From: Larus michahellis | Lineage: Eukaryota > Chordata > Aves > Charadriiformes > Laridae | DNA length: 64,000 bases | NCBI RefSeq assembly: GCF_964199755.1 | Contig: NC_133907.1 | Location: forward strand, 5,585,001 to 5,649,000 | Reading direction: 5' to 3' | Shown: positions 1 to 10,045 of the stretch, piece by piece | How the letters are laid out: every line of letters begins with the position of its first letter | Numbering within the stretch: the first letter of the stretch is position 1 | The notes under the pieces: model-generated | The model's database searches: none | The model's input: only the letters and a program-made list of their open reading frames with translations | Told to the model about the DNA's origin: nothing | Made by a program: the position numbers and the translations under genes

Positions 1-560
1 CGGGGCGCGGGCGCACGTGTGCGGCGGGACGGGCCGGCGGGGGCGGAGGCGGGCACCTGCCGAGCCGCCGCAGAGCCGGGGAGGAGCCGCGGGGGCAGCG
101 GTAACCGTGGTGGTGAAGAAGGGGGGTGGTGGTGGTGGGGTGTATTCCACCGCCCCGCCGGGAACGGCCTGGAACGAACGGGACGGAGCCGGGATAACCG
201 GGATCGCCCCGCAGCGCCCTCGACCGGGGCTGAACGTAGCGGCTGGGATTTGTCCCGCCGGACCGGGAGAGCCGCACCCCGCCCCGAGCCCGGCCCCGGG
301 GCAGCACCGGAGAGGGAGACAAAGGCCGGACCCCGGCCCCGGTGCCTCGCTCCGCTCCCCCGCAACCGCCCCCACCCTCTGCGCCTGATCCCTGGGCAGG
401 AGCCGGGAGAGCATCCTCCCTGTTGTCCCGGCGGGGGGGCTGCGGCCGGGCAGCTGTCCCGCGGCGTGACCGAGCCCCGCCACTGCAGCGGGGGGCAAAG
501 AGGTGGGGGGAGCTCGGGCCACGGTCCCGCTTCTCCATCTCCGAGGGGTCTGTGGTGGTG
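1..560. other. CpG-dense island at the window edge
   Basis: The first ~560 bases are very GC-rich with many CpG dinucleotides and GGGCGG-type boxes, as in a vertebrate promoter island. No start codon, splice-bounded exon or recognisable protein could be tied to it. Open frames crossing it run on into the minisatellite and look like composition artefacts. By synteny it could be a promoter of NOL4L or another gene to the left; that is inference only. Confidence 0.5.
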
Positions 561-645
561 GGCGGTCACAGCTGGCCCGGGGGGCGACATGGGGCAGCCC
601 GTCCCAGTCGGCAGCTGTGGCTCTGTGGCTCTGTGTCTCCCCGGC

Positions 646-1610
646 AGTCACACGCATGTGCCGTGGTGGTGCCACGCATGTGTTCCCTGTTTATCGGTGC
701 CATGGATGTGCTCCATGCCCACCCAGCAGTGCCACACGTGTGCTCCTGGTCTGTCCATCAATGCCACACATGTGGTCCCTGTCTGTCCATTGGTGCCACG
801 TGTGTGCTCCATTCCCACCCAGCGGTGCCACATGTACGCTCGTGGTCTGTCCTTCAATGCCATGCATGTGGTCCCCAACTATCCATTAGTGCCATGCGTG
901 TGCTCCTGGTCTGTCCATTGGTGCCATATGTGTGCTCCATGCCCACCCAGCAGTGCCACACATGTTGTCCCAGTCTGTCCATTGGTGACACATTGTGTGC
1001 TTCATGCCCACCCAGCAGTGCCACGTGTGTGCTCCCTGTCTGTCCGTCAATGCCACGCATGTGGTCTCAGTGTGTCCATCAGTGCCATACATGTGGTCCC
1101 TGTCTGTCCATTAGTGCCGTGCGTGTGCTCCTGGTCTGTCCATCAATGCCACATCTATGCTCCATGCCCACCCAACGGTGCCACATGTGTGCTCCTGGTC
1201 TGTCCATCAGTGCCATGCATGTGGTCCCAGTCTGTCCACTGGTGCCATATGTGTGCTCCCTGTCCATCAGTGCCACACATGCTCCCAGTCTGTCCACTAA
1301 TGCCATACATGTGGTCCCCATCTGTCCATTAGTGCCATGTGTGTGCTCCTGGTCTGTCCATTGGTGCCACATGTATGCTCCATGCCCACCCAGCAGTGCC
1401 ACGCATGTGGTCCCAGTCTGTCCATCGGTGCCACATATGTGCTTCGTGCCCACCCGGCAGTGCCACGCGTGTGGTCCCAGTTTGCCCATCAGTGCCACGC
1501 ATGTCCTCCATACCTGCTCAGCGGTGCCACACGTGTGCTCCATGCCTTCCCCACAGTGCCACGTGTGTGCTCCATGCCCACCTGGCAGTGCCACACGCCT
1601 GCTCCATGCT
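646..1610. repeat. 32-bp minisatellite, about 30 copies
   Basis: Tandem array with a 32-bp unit built from two halves: one resembling TGCCACACATGTGG and one resembling TCCCTGTCTGTCCATCAG or TCCATGCCCACCCAGCAG. Variant units alternate irregularly. Since 32 is not a multiple of 3, each unit shifts the frame. Long repetitive ORFs nevertheless stay open on both strands because few stop-forming words occur in the unit. I treat it as non-coding satellite sequence. Confidence 0.9.
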
Positions 1611-3609
1611 GGTTGAGGGCATGGCAGCGGTGCGTACTGAGGGCTGCCTGCATTGTCAGCAGCAATAGGGCCAGCGTGAGGACATAGGAGCAGGAGCTGG
1701 GAGCCTGTGGGAACCTGGAAGAGGAATTTGATGTGTCAGGGAGTTGTCTGAGGCTGGTGCTGGAGGTGCAGGGCATGGTGGTGGCAGAGCCAGCCTGCAC
1801 ACAGGCGGCCATAGTGCCGCAAGTCCGGGGCTGGTGGCAGGAGAGCAGGTGAGGGCACTTCACTGGCCAAAGGGCAGTTTTTGTCACTGCCTCTCACCCT
1901 GTGCCAGCCACACTGTGCCCATCTGACAGATCCCCAAGGTGGGAATTGAATGCTGTAGGAACTGAGCCATGGGTTAGCCATGCCAGAGAGGGTATGGTGA
2001 AAACAGGGGATGTCAGTGACACTGGAGCATTGAAATTGATTATTGAAATGCGCCATCGTAAATCATATTGACCCTTTCTACCCCACTGGATCTCTGGGCA
2101 CTGCTCAAAAAATTCCCAGTGTAACCATCCAGCTTGCACTGGACCCAATATGATGCTGATGGAGAGGGACCTGGGGAGCGCAGAAGGTCTTCCTTCTTTT
2201 GGGTTTTTACCAAGTAATACAGGATGCCTACAGGAACTTGCTAGTGCACTGCAGTATTTTTGCTGACCACTAAAAAGAAGACGGACATCCTTTCAAGCCT
2301 CAGTCAGCCATGGAAGCACAGCTTTCCCAGGGCACTGCTGCAAGGAGCAGCTGGGGGAGATGGAAATGGCAGAAAAGAGAAGGATGTTCTGCACAGTTGG
2401 GGTCTGGTGGGCAACTTTCTCCCAAAGGCTTTGCGGATGAAGTCAGGCTCAGCTCTTAGCCTGCTACAGCATGTGGGCATCCCACCTGCACGGCACGAAG
2501 CAGTGACCAGCTGAACTCAGTGTCCAGAACTGGCTGGCACTGGGGTGGCCGTAGGGTTGGGTGGGATTTCCTATGAGAACTCTGTGAATAGGCTTTGTAG
2601 GAGCTGTGGTGGAAGTTGGCTGTCCAGGAGTGCCAGGGAAGCACTCGGCACTGGAGTCCAGCTGCTCTGCAGGAGATGTTGAGTGAGGAAGACAGTAAAA
2701 GGACACTTCACTTCTGCTGAGGAGTTGCTCTAGCGAGGGGTGGTGCTGCCTTCTTCGTCATGATCAGACCTCCCCCGTCTGAGGTTATCACTGAATTCCC
2801 CAAATTCCCCACCTTGCTGTTCAACCGCTCAGGAGCCACGGGAAAAGGGAATGTCCTCCCACACCACTGCAGGCATGGACAGAAGTCTTCTCCTACCTTA
2901 GCCCACCCACTTGAAGCTGAGGTAGGAGATTGCATGTCCATTGAACCTGGATATTTTCATAGGAACAGCACCAATTTGGGTTTTATCACTGCTGTGTTGG
3001 TCGTGATGACCATCAAACGTTAGCTCCATCAGTGCAAAGCAGAGTGATAAGCATTACATTTTCCTTAATGATGAATAGACAGTCCGCCTTGGCACGAGTG
3101 ACACTTTGCAGAGTAAGGCATCAGCTGAAGGATGTGAGTCTGTCCCAGAAAAGGGGAAGGAACCAGCGGAGGGGGCTGAGGGAGGAGTGAGGGGCCATGC
3201 ATGGTGGTCGGTCGGTCACAAGACTCCCTGAGCCTGCTCACAGACAGCAGTTTGTTTGGGTGGACGCATAGTTGGCTTGGGGCGAGCCAGTTGCTCCAGC
3301 CAAATGGTGGGGTTGGCTGACGGAAGGAAAGGACTTCAGCAGTCTTCTCTCCAGCAGTGACTGTTCTCTGTAGAAAATTGCTGGAAACCGTGCTATTTCC
3401 AGTGAATGACCTTAGTTCGGGGTACAGCAGTCGCTGGGCTTGATGTCCTTGTCTCCTGGTCCTCTAGCTGTGGCGAGCCATGTCCTGCAAGCCTTTCCTT
3501 TGACTGGGTCTCTGCTGTCCTCCACCTGGTTTGATTTATTAATCGTTGCAGTTAAATGTTTTGTCTGCTCTTTGATGTGAGTAGCTGAATCTGTCTAGTC
3601 CTTCTATGA
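1611..3609. other. No gene seen
   Basis: Unique-looking sequence of moderate GC. No splice-bounded coding exon, RNA gene or clear transposon was recognised on either strand; ORFs are short and lack protein-like composition. Confidence 0.5.
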
Positions 3610-4011
3610 AGAGGGTTTGGGGGTCCACCTAGAAAGCGGTACAGAGGGTCACTCTCTGGGGAGAATGGACAGGAGTTTCCCCAGCTCGGGCAGGCAAGGC
3701 CAGCCAAACCAAGAACTGTTATCCCTGGCATGAGGATTTTGGGAAGACCACTCACGCGGGGGCTGAGTGTTCAGGTCAATATTTTAGGTCCCAATCCAGC
3801 ACGGATTCAACGAGGGTTTAACTTGCACTGCATGAGCGATCTCGTGACACGCCAGATTATAATGCATGATATTGAGGCCGCTCTTGTCCTTATAGATAAG
3901 GCGGGGGAAAAAGTGGAAGTGTTTGGTGGTGCTCACCTTAAACTGTCAGTTCTGGATGACAGATACTGGGTGGCGTACAGCGCAGGGCGTCTGCTGCAGG
4001 TTTTTTTATAG
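3610..4011 (+). CDS. Unidentified open frame followed by a poly(A) signal
   Basis: Open from just after a stop at 3607 to a stop at 4009-4011, 133 codons. The first ATG is at 3730 and gives 93 aa. The C-terminal half (after MHDIEAAL) alternates hydrophobic and charged residues like a folded domain, and an early segment is basic (PPRKRYR). A canonical AATAAA lies at 4062-4067, about 50 bases after the stop, as expected of a terminal exon or a retrocopy. I do not recognise the protein. It could be the last exon of an unknown gene, a fossil of a mobile or viral gene, or chance. Confidence 0.2.
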   Translation, partial: RGFGGPPRKRYRGSLSGENGQEFPQLGQARPAKPRTVIPGMRILGRPLTRGLSVQVNILGPNPARIQRGFNLHCMSDLVTRQIIMHDIEAALVLIDKAGEKVEVFGGAHLKLSVLDDRYWVAYSAGRLLQVFL

Positions 4012-4061
4012 ACGGAACGAACAAGTGGTAACTCCAGGTCCATTGCTAGTTATATTATATA

Positions 4062-4067
4062 AATAAA
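4062..4067 (+). terminator. Candidate poly(A) signal AATAAA
   Basis: Canonical hexamer in an AT-rich stretch just downstream of the unidentified 3610-4011 frame. Its use is unproven. Confidence 0.25.
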
Positions 4068-4269
4068 AGTTGTTCTTAGTAACTTTCAACAAATGTAAAC
4101 TAGACATTAGTTCTCTTTGTAACGTTTTTTTCAGGTAGGGGTACTCCAGGCTATGGTATTGGCTTCTGATTGTTCTTTTACGTAGGTGAAAACAAGGAAA
4201 TCAGGAATTAGCAATCCTAATACCTAGAAAATGCTCAATTGGAGACATCAGGGCAGTTTAGCTGCGACG

Positions 4270-4392
4270 GGAGCTGGATGGGGCTTTGAGCAACTTGGTC
4301 TAGTGGGAGGTGTCCCTGCCTGTGAGAGAGGGGGTGGGAACAAGATGATCTTTAAGGTCTCTTCCAACCCAAACCATGCGATGAATCTATGA
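4270..4392 (+). mobile_element. CR1 LINE 3' fragment
   Basis: Carries the typical CR1 3' end in plus orientation: GGGCTTTGAGCAACTTGGTC, then GATGATCTTTAAGGTC, TTCCAACCCAAACCAT and a decayed terminal repeat. Only the last ~120 bp remain, the usual avian 5' truncation. Confidence 0.85.
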
Positions 4393-5875
4393 AGAGGGAA
4401 GGCTGCGGTGCCTCTGTAGCACGGTGAGTGTCCAGAGAAGGTACATGGTGTGTGTGTAGAGGTCCCTTCTCAAGGTAGAAGAAAAAGGGATGATGAACAG
4501 AAGGATGAGTCATCCAGACTGATAAAACCAGATGATTTTTACCCATCTTATAGCTAACCAGTGGAATTTATCACCGCGGAGAGTGTTTGTGTATGCAAAA
4601 GGACCGTGTGCCTGCTGGGAGGAGAAACACCTGTGAAGGTACAGATTTAAGAAAGAGGAGGGTGAGATAAGCACCCATGCTTCAGAGGTAAGTCTAAAAC
4701 TGATGGTCAGGAGTGAGAAAGATGCTTCCTTTGAGGATATTTCCTGCCCCATTTTTTCGCTGTGGCACTCGGGCCTTCCTTTGAAGTGTCTGATGCTTAT
4801 CAGGGCAGGGTCGGCACAGCAGTGGGCAGGGACTGATTCAGCTCAGCCATATTCCCGCATTCCCTGTATTTCCCACAGCCGTCCTGTTCAGCAGCGACAG
4901 CGGTCGGTCGTCACCGTGCCCCCGGCACCACGGGCACAGCGAGTCCTCAGCCTCTGCTCCCGGCTCCCGCTCCTTCCATCAGAGCCTGGCTGGATCCTCG
5001 GTGGGGCATGGTGGTGGGAGAGCTGGGTCCGGGAAGAGGGGGAGCAGTGACCCCCTCCCCCCCCCAAATCTGTGCGGGACTGTGCCAGGGACTCTCCCAC
5101 CCACCCCGATAGCGGCTGATGAGGGGGGTGGCAGTGGTGGACACTTCCCAGCCGTCACCTCGGACACCCCCACAGTTACGTTTACAGCTTACGTGGGAAA
5201 GCGATAACTGGAAAGTACCCTTCTCCTCAGAGCTGTTTTAAGGGCGGTTTATCAGCTGGAAATGAGGGCAGCCAAATACCACCTAAAAAGTCCTGTACAG
5301 CAGGACAGCAGCAAGCGCCCCACAGGTCCCAGCTGGAGACAGCGCTGTCCCCAGCAACACTGGTTTTGTTGGTCAGCATCTGGATTTGCACTTGAATAGG
5401 ACCCAAACTGGAACCATTTACCAAATACCCCTGAGTGCTGCTGGGTGAGATCGGAGAGGCTGGCAGAGGGGTGGGTACAGGGCAACTAAACCCATCCGTG
5501 GACGTAGCCTGATACCGAGCAGCACCAAGTGAGCTCAGGAGTTATTAACCATCACTTCTGCTGGGAGCTGGAAGTGCTTCCTTGGGAAAGGATAGAGAAA
5601 TGTACTTATGGGATCACTACGGATGTGTTTGGCTTTCGTAACTTTGGTCATTCAAAGCCGGACGGCCAGTGTTAGCTGGGTGTCTCGACTGCCTCTACAG
5701 TCAATGGGCGATGATGAGCACCTTCGGAAACCATTCATCCTGGTGCTCTAAACGCTTATCATGGAGTGAGACGAATCGCTCGCTGGAGCTGCCTTATTCT
5801 TTCCATCAAACACGAAGGGAGCCTGCGTGTCTCGCACAGCCTGCGTCTGAGACGTTCACCTATCCGAGGCTGGAT
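4393..5875. other. No gene seen
   Basis: Moderately GC-rich sequence with a locally CpG-richer patch around 4.86-5.15 kb. No exon or RNA gene could be supported. Confidence 0.45.
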
Positions 5876-6076
5876 GGGAGAGCTGTGATCCACCAACGGG
5901 ACAGCTGTCATCTACCAAGGGGACAGCTGTGACCCACCAACAGGAGAGCTGTGATCCACCAATGGGAGAGCCGTGATCCATCAGTGGGAGACCTGTGATC
6001 CACTGACGGGACAGCTGTGATCCACCAACAGTTGAGCTGTGATCCACCAATGGGAGACCTGTGATCCACCAATGGG
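5876..6076. repeat. 23-bp minisatellite, about 9 copies
   Basis: Imperfect tandem repeats of GAGAGCTGTGATCCACCAAC-type units (22-23 bp), with variants such as GGGAGACCTGTGATCC. The minus-strand ORF across it is repeat-driven and not a gene. Confidence 0.88.
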
Positions 6077-8695
6077 ATGCAGTCAAGAACAAGGGGAATT
6101 ATCCCAAGTTGTCTCAGGAGAGTCATTTCGAGGGAGGTACAGAGAAGTATAAAGGCTCTGGTGAAGCTCCGGACTGCGGTCTGGTTCTGGTTAGCCATAG
6201 TGAGGGAATTTAGCCTGAAACTACTGCAGAGAGAGTTTTTTGCTGGATTGTTCAGGAGAAAGGAGAGTGCGTTACGGAGGTGACTTGGCTCACTGATGTC
6301 AGCAAAATGAATGCTGAGAGAAGACACATTTGTGGACAATCAAGAGACAGAAACCAGGGAGGGACATGGACCAAACCACCTTGGCACAAGAACGAGTAGG
6401 AATAAACAGACTATGTATAAACCCACGCTCAAAATGAGGAGATGCTGACCAAGCATCGGAGCCGTCAGTCTCTACGGGAGCGATCTCAGAGAAGTGGGGA
6501 GAGAACCTGGCTGCTGTGAAAGCGGAGCTTGGTCAGGTTATGAACGACACGGCGCAGTGTGGCTGCCTCTCGCAGCAGGCGACTGGGCATCATCTAAGGT
6601 CCCTTCAGGTCCCTGTCCCCAAAGTGAGAAATTAGTTTTAATTCCCCTGTAGGTTTTGCTAACTCTGAACCTAAACGGTGAGATTTTTCCAAGTAGAATT
6701 ATTCTTGACTCTAATCAAAACCTAATTTAGATCCAGGTCAGATAATAAGTCAAAGCAGCTGTGGGCAACCAGCAAAGAGCCTGAATTCCTTCTGGAGGCT
6801 ATAGGATTTCTGTCCATGTCACAGCACCAAAACATTATTTGGTGTGGCTTTTGCTTGGGAGAGGCCTGGGACTGACACAAGTGGAGGAGCTGGAGTTACC
6901 AATTGAATGGGGAATTGTGGAAATAAGAGATATTTTCCCCACCTTCTTATTCCGTCTCCAGCGTGGCTTCAGAGGGGACTCGAACTGCGTGGATGCTCAA
7001 TTGAGGTGCCTGGGGGAAAAACCCCCGAAGGAGCGCAGTAGCCCGGGTGCTGTGGTGAGGACCGAAATACCCACCAGCTGCCAGGGCTGTGTGGGAGCCT
7101 GGGACAGGAACAGCCAGGGAGCTGCAGATCAGGACTGAGCTACATTTCCAGAGCTGCGTGGGGAAGTCTGATGGCACCTGCCCACATCCTCTGTGACTGC
7201 ACATGATGCCACGTCTCCCTCAGCTTCAAGATCAGCAAATTTACCCTTCTCTGCCTTTTTTTTTTTTTCTTCAGGAGAAAGAAGAAAAAAACCCAACCGG
7301 GAGACCACAGATTTCCAGGATAAGCTGCGCTAACGTGGTACAAGCTGTCACCAGACGAGCCTTGAGGAGAGGGGATGCCCTCTGCAAGCTGGAGCTCTCA
7401 TTGTCTGTGTGGCAGAGGACAAGAAGGGAAGTCAAATGAACTAAAAATAGTCTTACAGTTTGGGAAGTGAAACTGTGTTCCTGTGACCTCTCACACTTGT
7501 GCTTGTGTGCAGGGCAGTGGGTTGTCTTGCTCCGCCAACCAGGAGGAGAGGGTTGTCTCCTTTCCTCCAGGTGTAACCCATCCCTCCAGCCACATCTGCT
7601 TGGGCTGTCCTCCCCCGGTCCCATTGTCCTTTGAAATCCTCACCATGGGTGCACTCCAGCAGCATCTGCAGCTGCAAACGTCTGGATGGGGCTTTCCCAT
7701 GAGCCTGTTTACGCTGCTCTGAGGTCAGGGGATTGCTCTGGGCTCTGAGGAATCCCCGCCGCCTCTGCAGGACCTCTGGGCACGGCTGGCACGGGAGGGG
7801 AGAGGTGACTCCCGGCCAGGGTGGGCAGCTCCGATCCTTTTGCCAGGCGGGGGTCTGGCCTTTAGCTTAAAACATTTAAATGCTAGCGCTTTAAGGCATC
7901 ACTGGCTGGTGGGGAGGGAGGAGGCAGCAGAGACCTTGTGCCTGGGGAGGGCTGCCTGCTCCTCAGGGCCCCCAGGAGAAGCTGGGTTTAAGTTTTTGGT
8001 GTGCTGGTGGGCACAAGGGCCCTTGTGATGATATTTCTGGGTGGGATTTAACGGGCTCGGGCTGAATCCTGGAAACCCATGCAGCAGCGGGATAATGAAA
8101 TGTCGGCTATTTTTCAGTCTGGCTGTATCCCACCTCCTAATACTTTAAACGCTTTGACACAGCTGTTAACTTAGCAGTGGATGCTCATCCGTGTGGCTCA
8201 TCTGTCCCCTTCCCTGCCGAGCTGGGTGCCCAGCGTGGTCTCTGCTGTGGCCGCTGTGTGGGTGCAGACCACAGAGAGCGTGCGTGCTGCTCCTGGCTGT
8301 CCCTGAACAGGTTCCCCGGTGCCGTACGTCTCCAAAGGCTCATTACCACCGGAGCTGGAGAGCCTCGCCTGCAGCATTGCCCCCAGGAGACGCCGAGCAC
8401 GAGCAGAGCTCGTTACCTGTAACGGGACGGAGAGGCGCTGGGGCACTCGGCAGAGCCAGGCCACCAGCCCGCGGGATGCTGCTTCTTCCATTCAACTTTT
8501 TGTGTCGGACAGTGGCTGAGCGAGCACTGGGGCGATTTCTGCTGGTTTTCTTTGGGAGGCATGTGGCTGTTTTTTTGCCCGATCGCTTGGAATTTTCTCA
8601 GGGATGTTGAAGTCTGGTCTGGTCCCAGAATAAAGCAGATTGTATGTCGTCCTGGGGCTGAACGGGTTAATTTTTGTGCTTCTCTCCCCAGCTCG
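6077..8695. other. No gene seen
   Basis: No coding exon or transposon recognised. A poly(T) tract lies near 7,255-7,270. ORFs here are short and unlike known proteins. Confidence 0.45.
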
Positions 8696-8774
8696 CTGCG
8701 GACTCTGGCTGGGACAGAACATCTGTCTGTTGCTATGGCTGCAGTACACTTGAAGGGGATGACTGGATAATTAT
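8696..8774. promoter_or_regulatory. Duplicated non-coding element, copy A
   Basis: About 78 bp that aligns at roughly 80% by eye, with a two-base indel, to 13358-13434. Shared core words are GGCTGGGACAG, CTGTTGCTATGGCTGCA and GGATAAT. The 11-mer GTTGCTATGGC (8729-8739) resembles an RFX X-box half. A pyrimidine tract ending in AG precedes the element, but no donor follows and the indel breaks the reading frame. A regulatory element is therefore likelier than an exon. Confidence 0.45.
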
Positions 8775-8909
8775 TGCAAACATCCATCCTGCCTGATGTG
8801 CTCCCGGACCCTCCCTGCCCAAACGCAGGGGGAGCGGCCGCCGTTCGGGGCGCAACTTCAGTCACAGGGATCCTACCTAGGGATGGCAGCGCGTTGGCAA
8901 CACCTTTTC

Positions 8910-8926
8910 ATTTGCATAATTAATGA
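8910..8926. promoter_or_regulatory. Octamer next to homeodomain-type site
   Basis: ATTTGCAT (POU octamer, 8910-8917) is followed directly by AATTAATGA, a homeodomain-type core, in otherwise GC-rich DNA about 140 bp from duplicated element copy A. It is consistent with a developmental enhancer but unproven. Confidence 0.3.
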
Positions 8927-9570
8927 GGCCGAGGCTGCAGGGCTCCTGGGAAATCCGACGCAGAGCAGCAGCAGCGATGAAATGGCACGGAGGGCTCCAG
9001 CCTTCTCCGTGGCTCGTTAGAGCTCTGCTCGCTGATAACGCCCCGCTTTGGAGCTACAGGGGAGTTGTTCTCCCATTTCCATGAATTCACCACCCACTTC
9101 TATCTGAACAGATTGCTCTGGGCCCGATCCCGCGATACCTCCTGCCAGGCGCGGGCCCCAGACCTGTCTGCTGATGAGCAGGATGCAGCCGGCGCGGCAC
9201 TGGGGCATACGCGTCCCTCGGTGCAAACCCCTTCGTCTTCGGGACCATCTTCACCGGTCGATGGCCTTGGAAGCTTCAAGGTCCCTGGATCATGGTGTGG
9301 ACCCAAGGCTTCCCCAGCTTCTCCCCCTGGGAAGGCTGCTGCCTGCAGCCGTGGCTGCTGCTGGCAGTGCTGCCTGGACTCCCTGCCTGCGCTGCCACCG
9401 CCTGCAGCTCGGTGACTTGCTGCGTTGAGCTGTGCACGCTGCTCGCCCCTGCAGCGCCCAGGCACCGTCCTCGACATGCAGCCGCGGTGTCAGCGCCGAG
9501 ACTGGCCAGTACGTCCCCCAGGTACAGGCACCGCTGGGGAAAGGGGGGCAGTTTGTCTGCAGGGTGATCA

Positions 9571-10045
9571 GAGAATCATAGAATGGTTAGAGTTGGAAGT
9601 GACCTTGAAAATCATCTAGTTCCCCTGCCCTGGGCAGGGACACCTCCCACCAGACCAGGTTGTTCAAAGCCTCGTCCAGATGCCTTGAACCCCTCCAGGG
9701 ATGGGGCAGCCACAGCTTCTCTGGGCAACCGGGGCCAGGGTCTCACCACCCTCAGACTAAAGAATTTCTTCCTAATATCTAGTATAAATCTGACCTCTTT
9801 CAGTTTTAAACCATTACCCCTCATCCTGTCACTACACACCCTGATCAAGAGTCCCTCCCCATGTTTCTTGTAGCCCTTTTACATACTGGAAGGGGCTCTA
9901 AGGTCTCCCCGGAGCCTTCTCTTCTCCAGACTGAACGCCCCCAACTCTCTCAGCCTGTCCTCACAGCAGAGGGGCTCCAGAGCATGACCTCCTCGGTGGC
10001 CCTGGTGCACGAGCAGCACTGGCGGACCCCACTGCCAGCCACGGT
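9571..10045 (-). mobile_element. CR1 LINE 3' fragment
   Basis: Minus-strand CR1. The plus strand begins AGAATCATAGAATGGTTAGA (reverse complement of the CR1 tail). It then continues through typical CR1 3' sequence such as CAGACCAGGTTGTTCAAAGC and CTTCTCTTCCAGACTGAAC-like words. The 5' edge near 10,045 is approximate. Confidence 0.92.

Noticed and set aside
19-1616. Two long plus-strand ORFs (about 430 codons each) at the window start
   Set aside because: They are open mainly because the CpG island and the 32-bp minisatellite lack stop words. All three frames of the array give similar repetitive peptides, with no conserved domain or splice structure.
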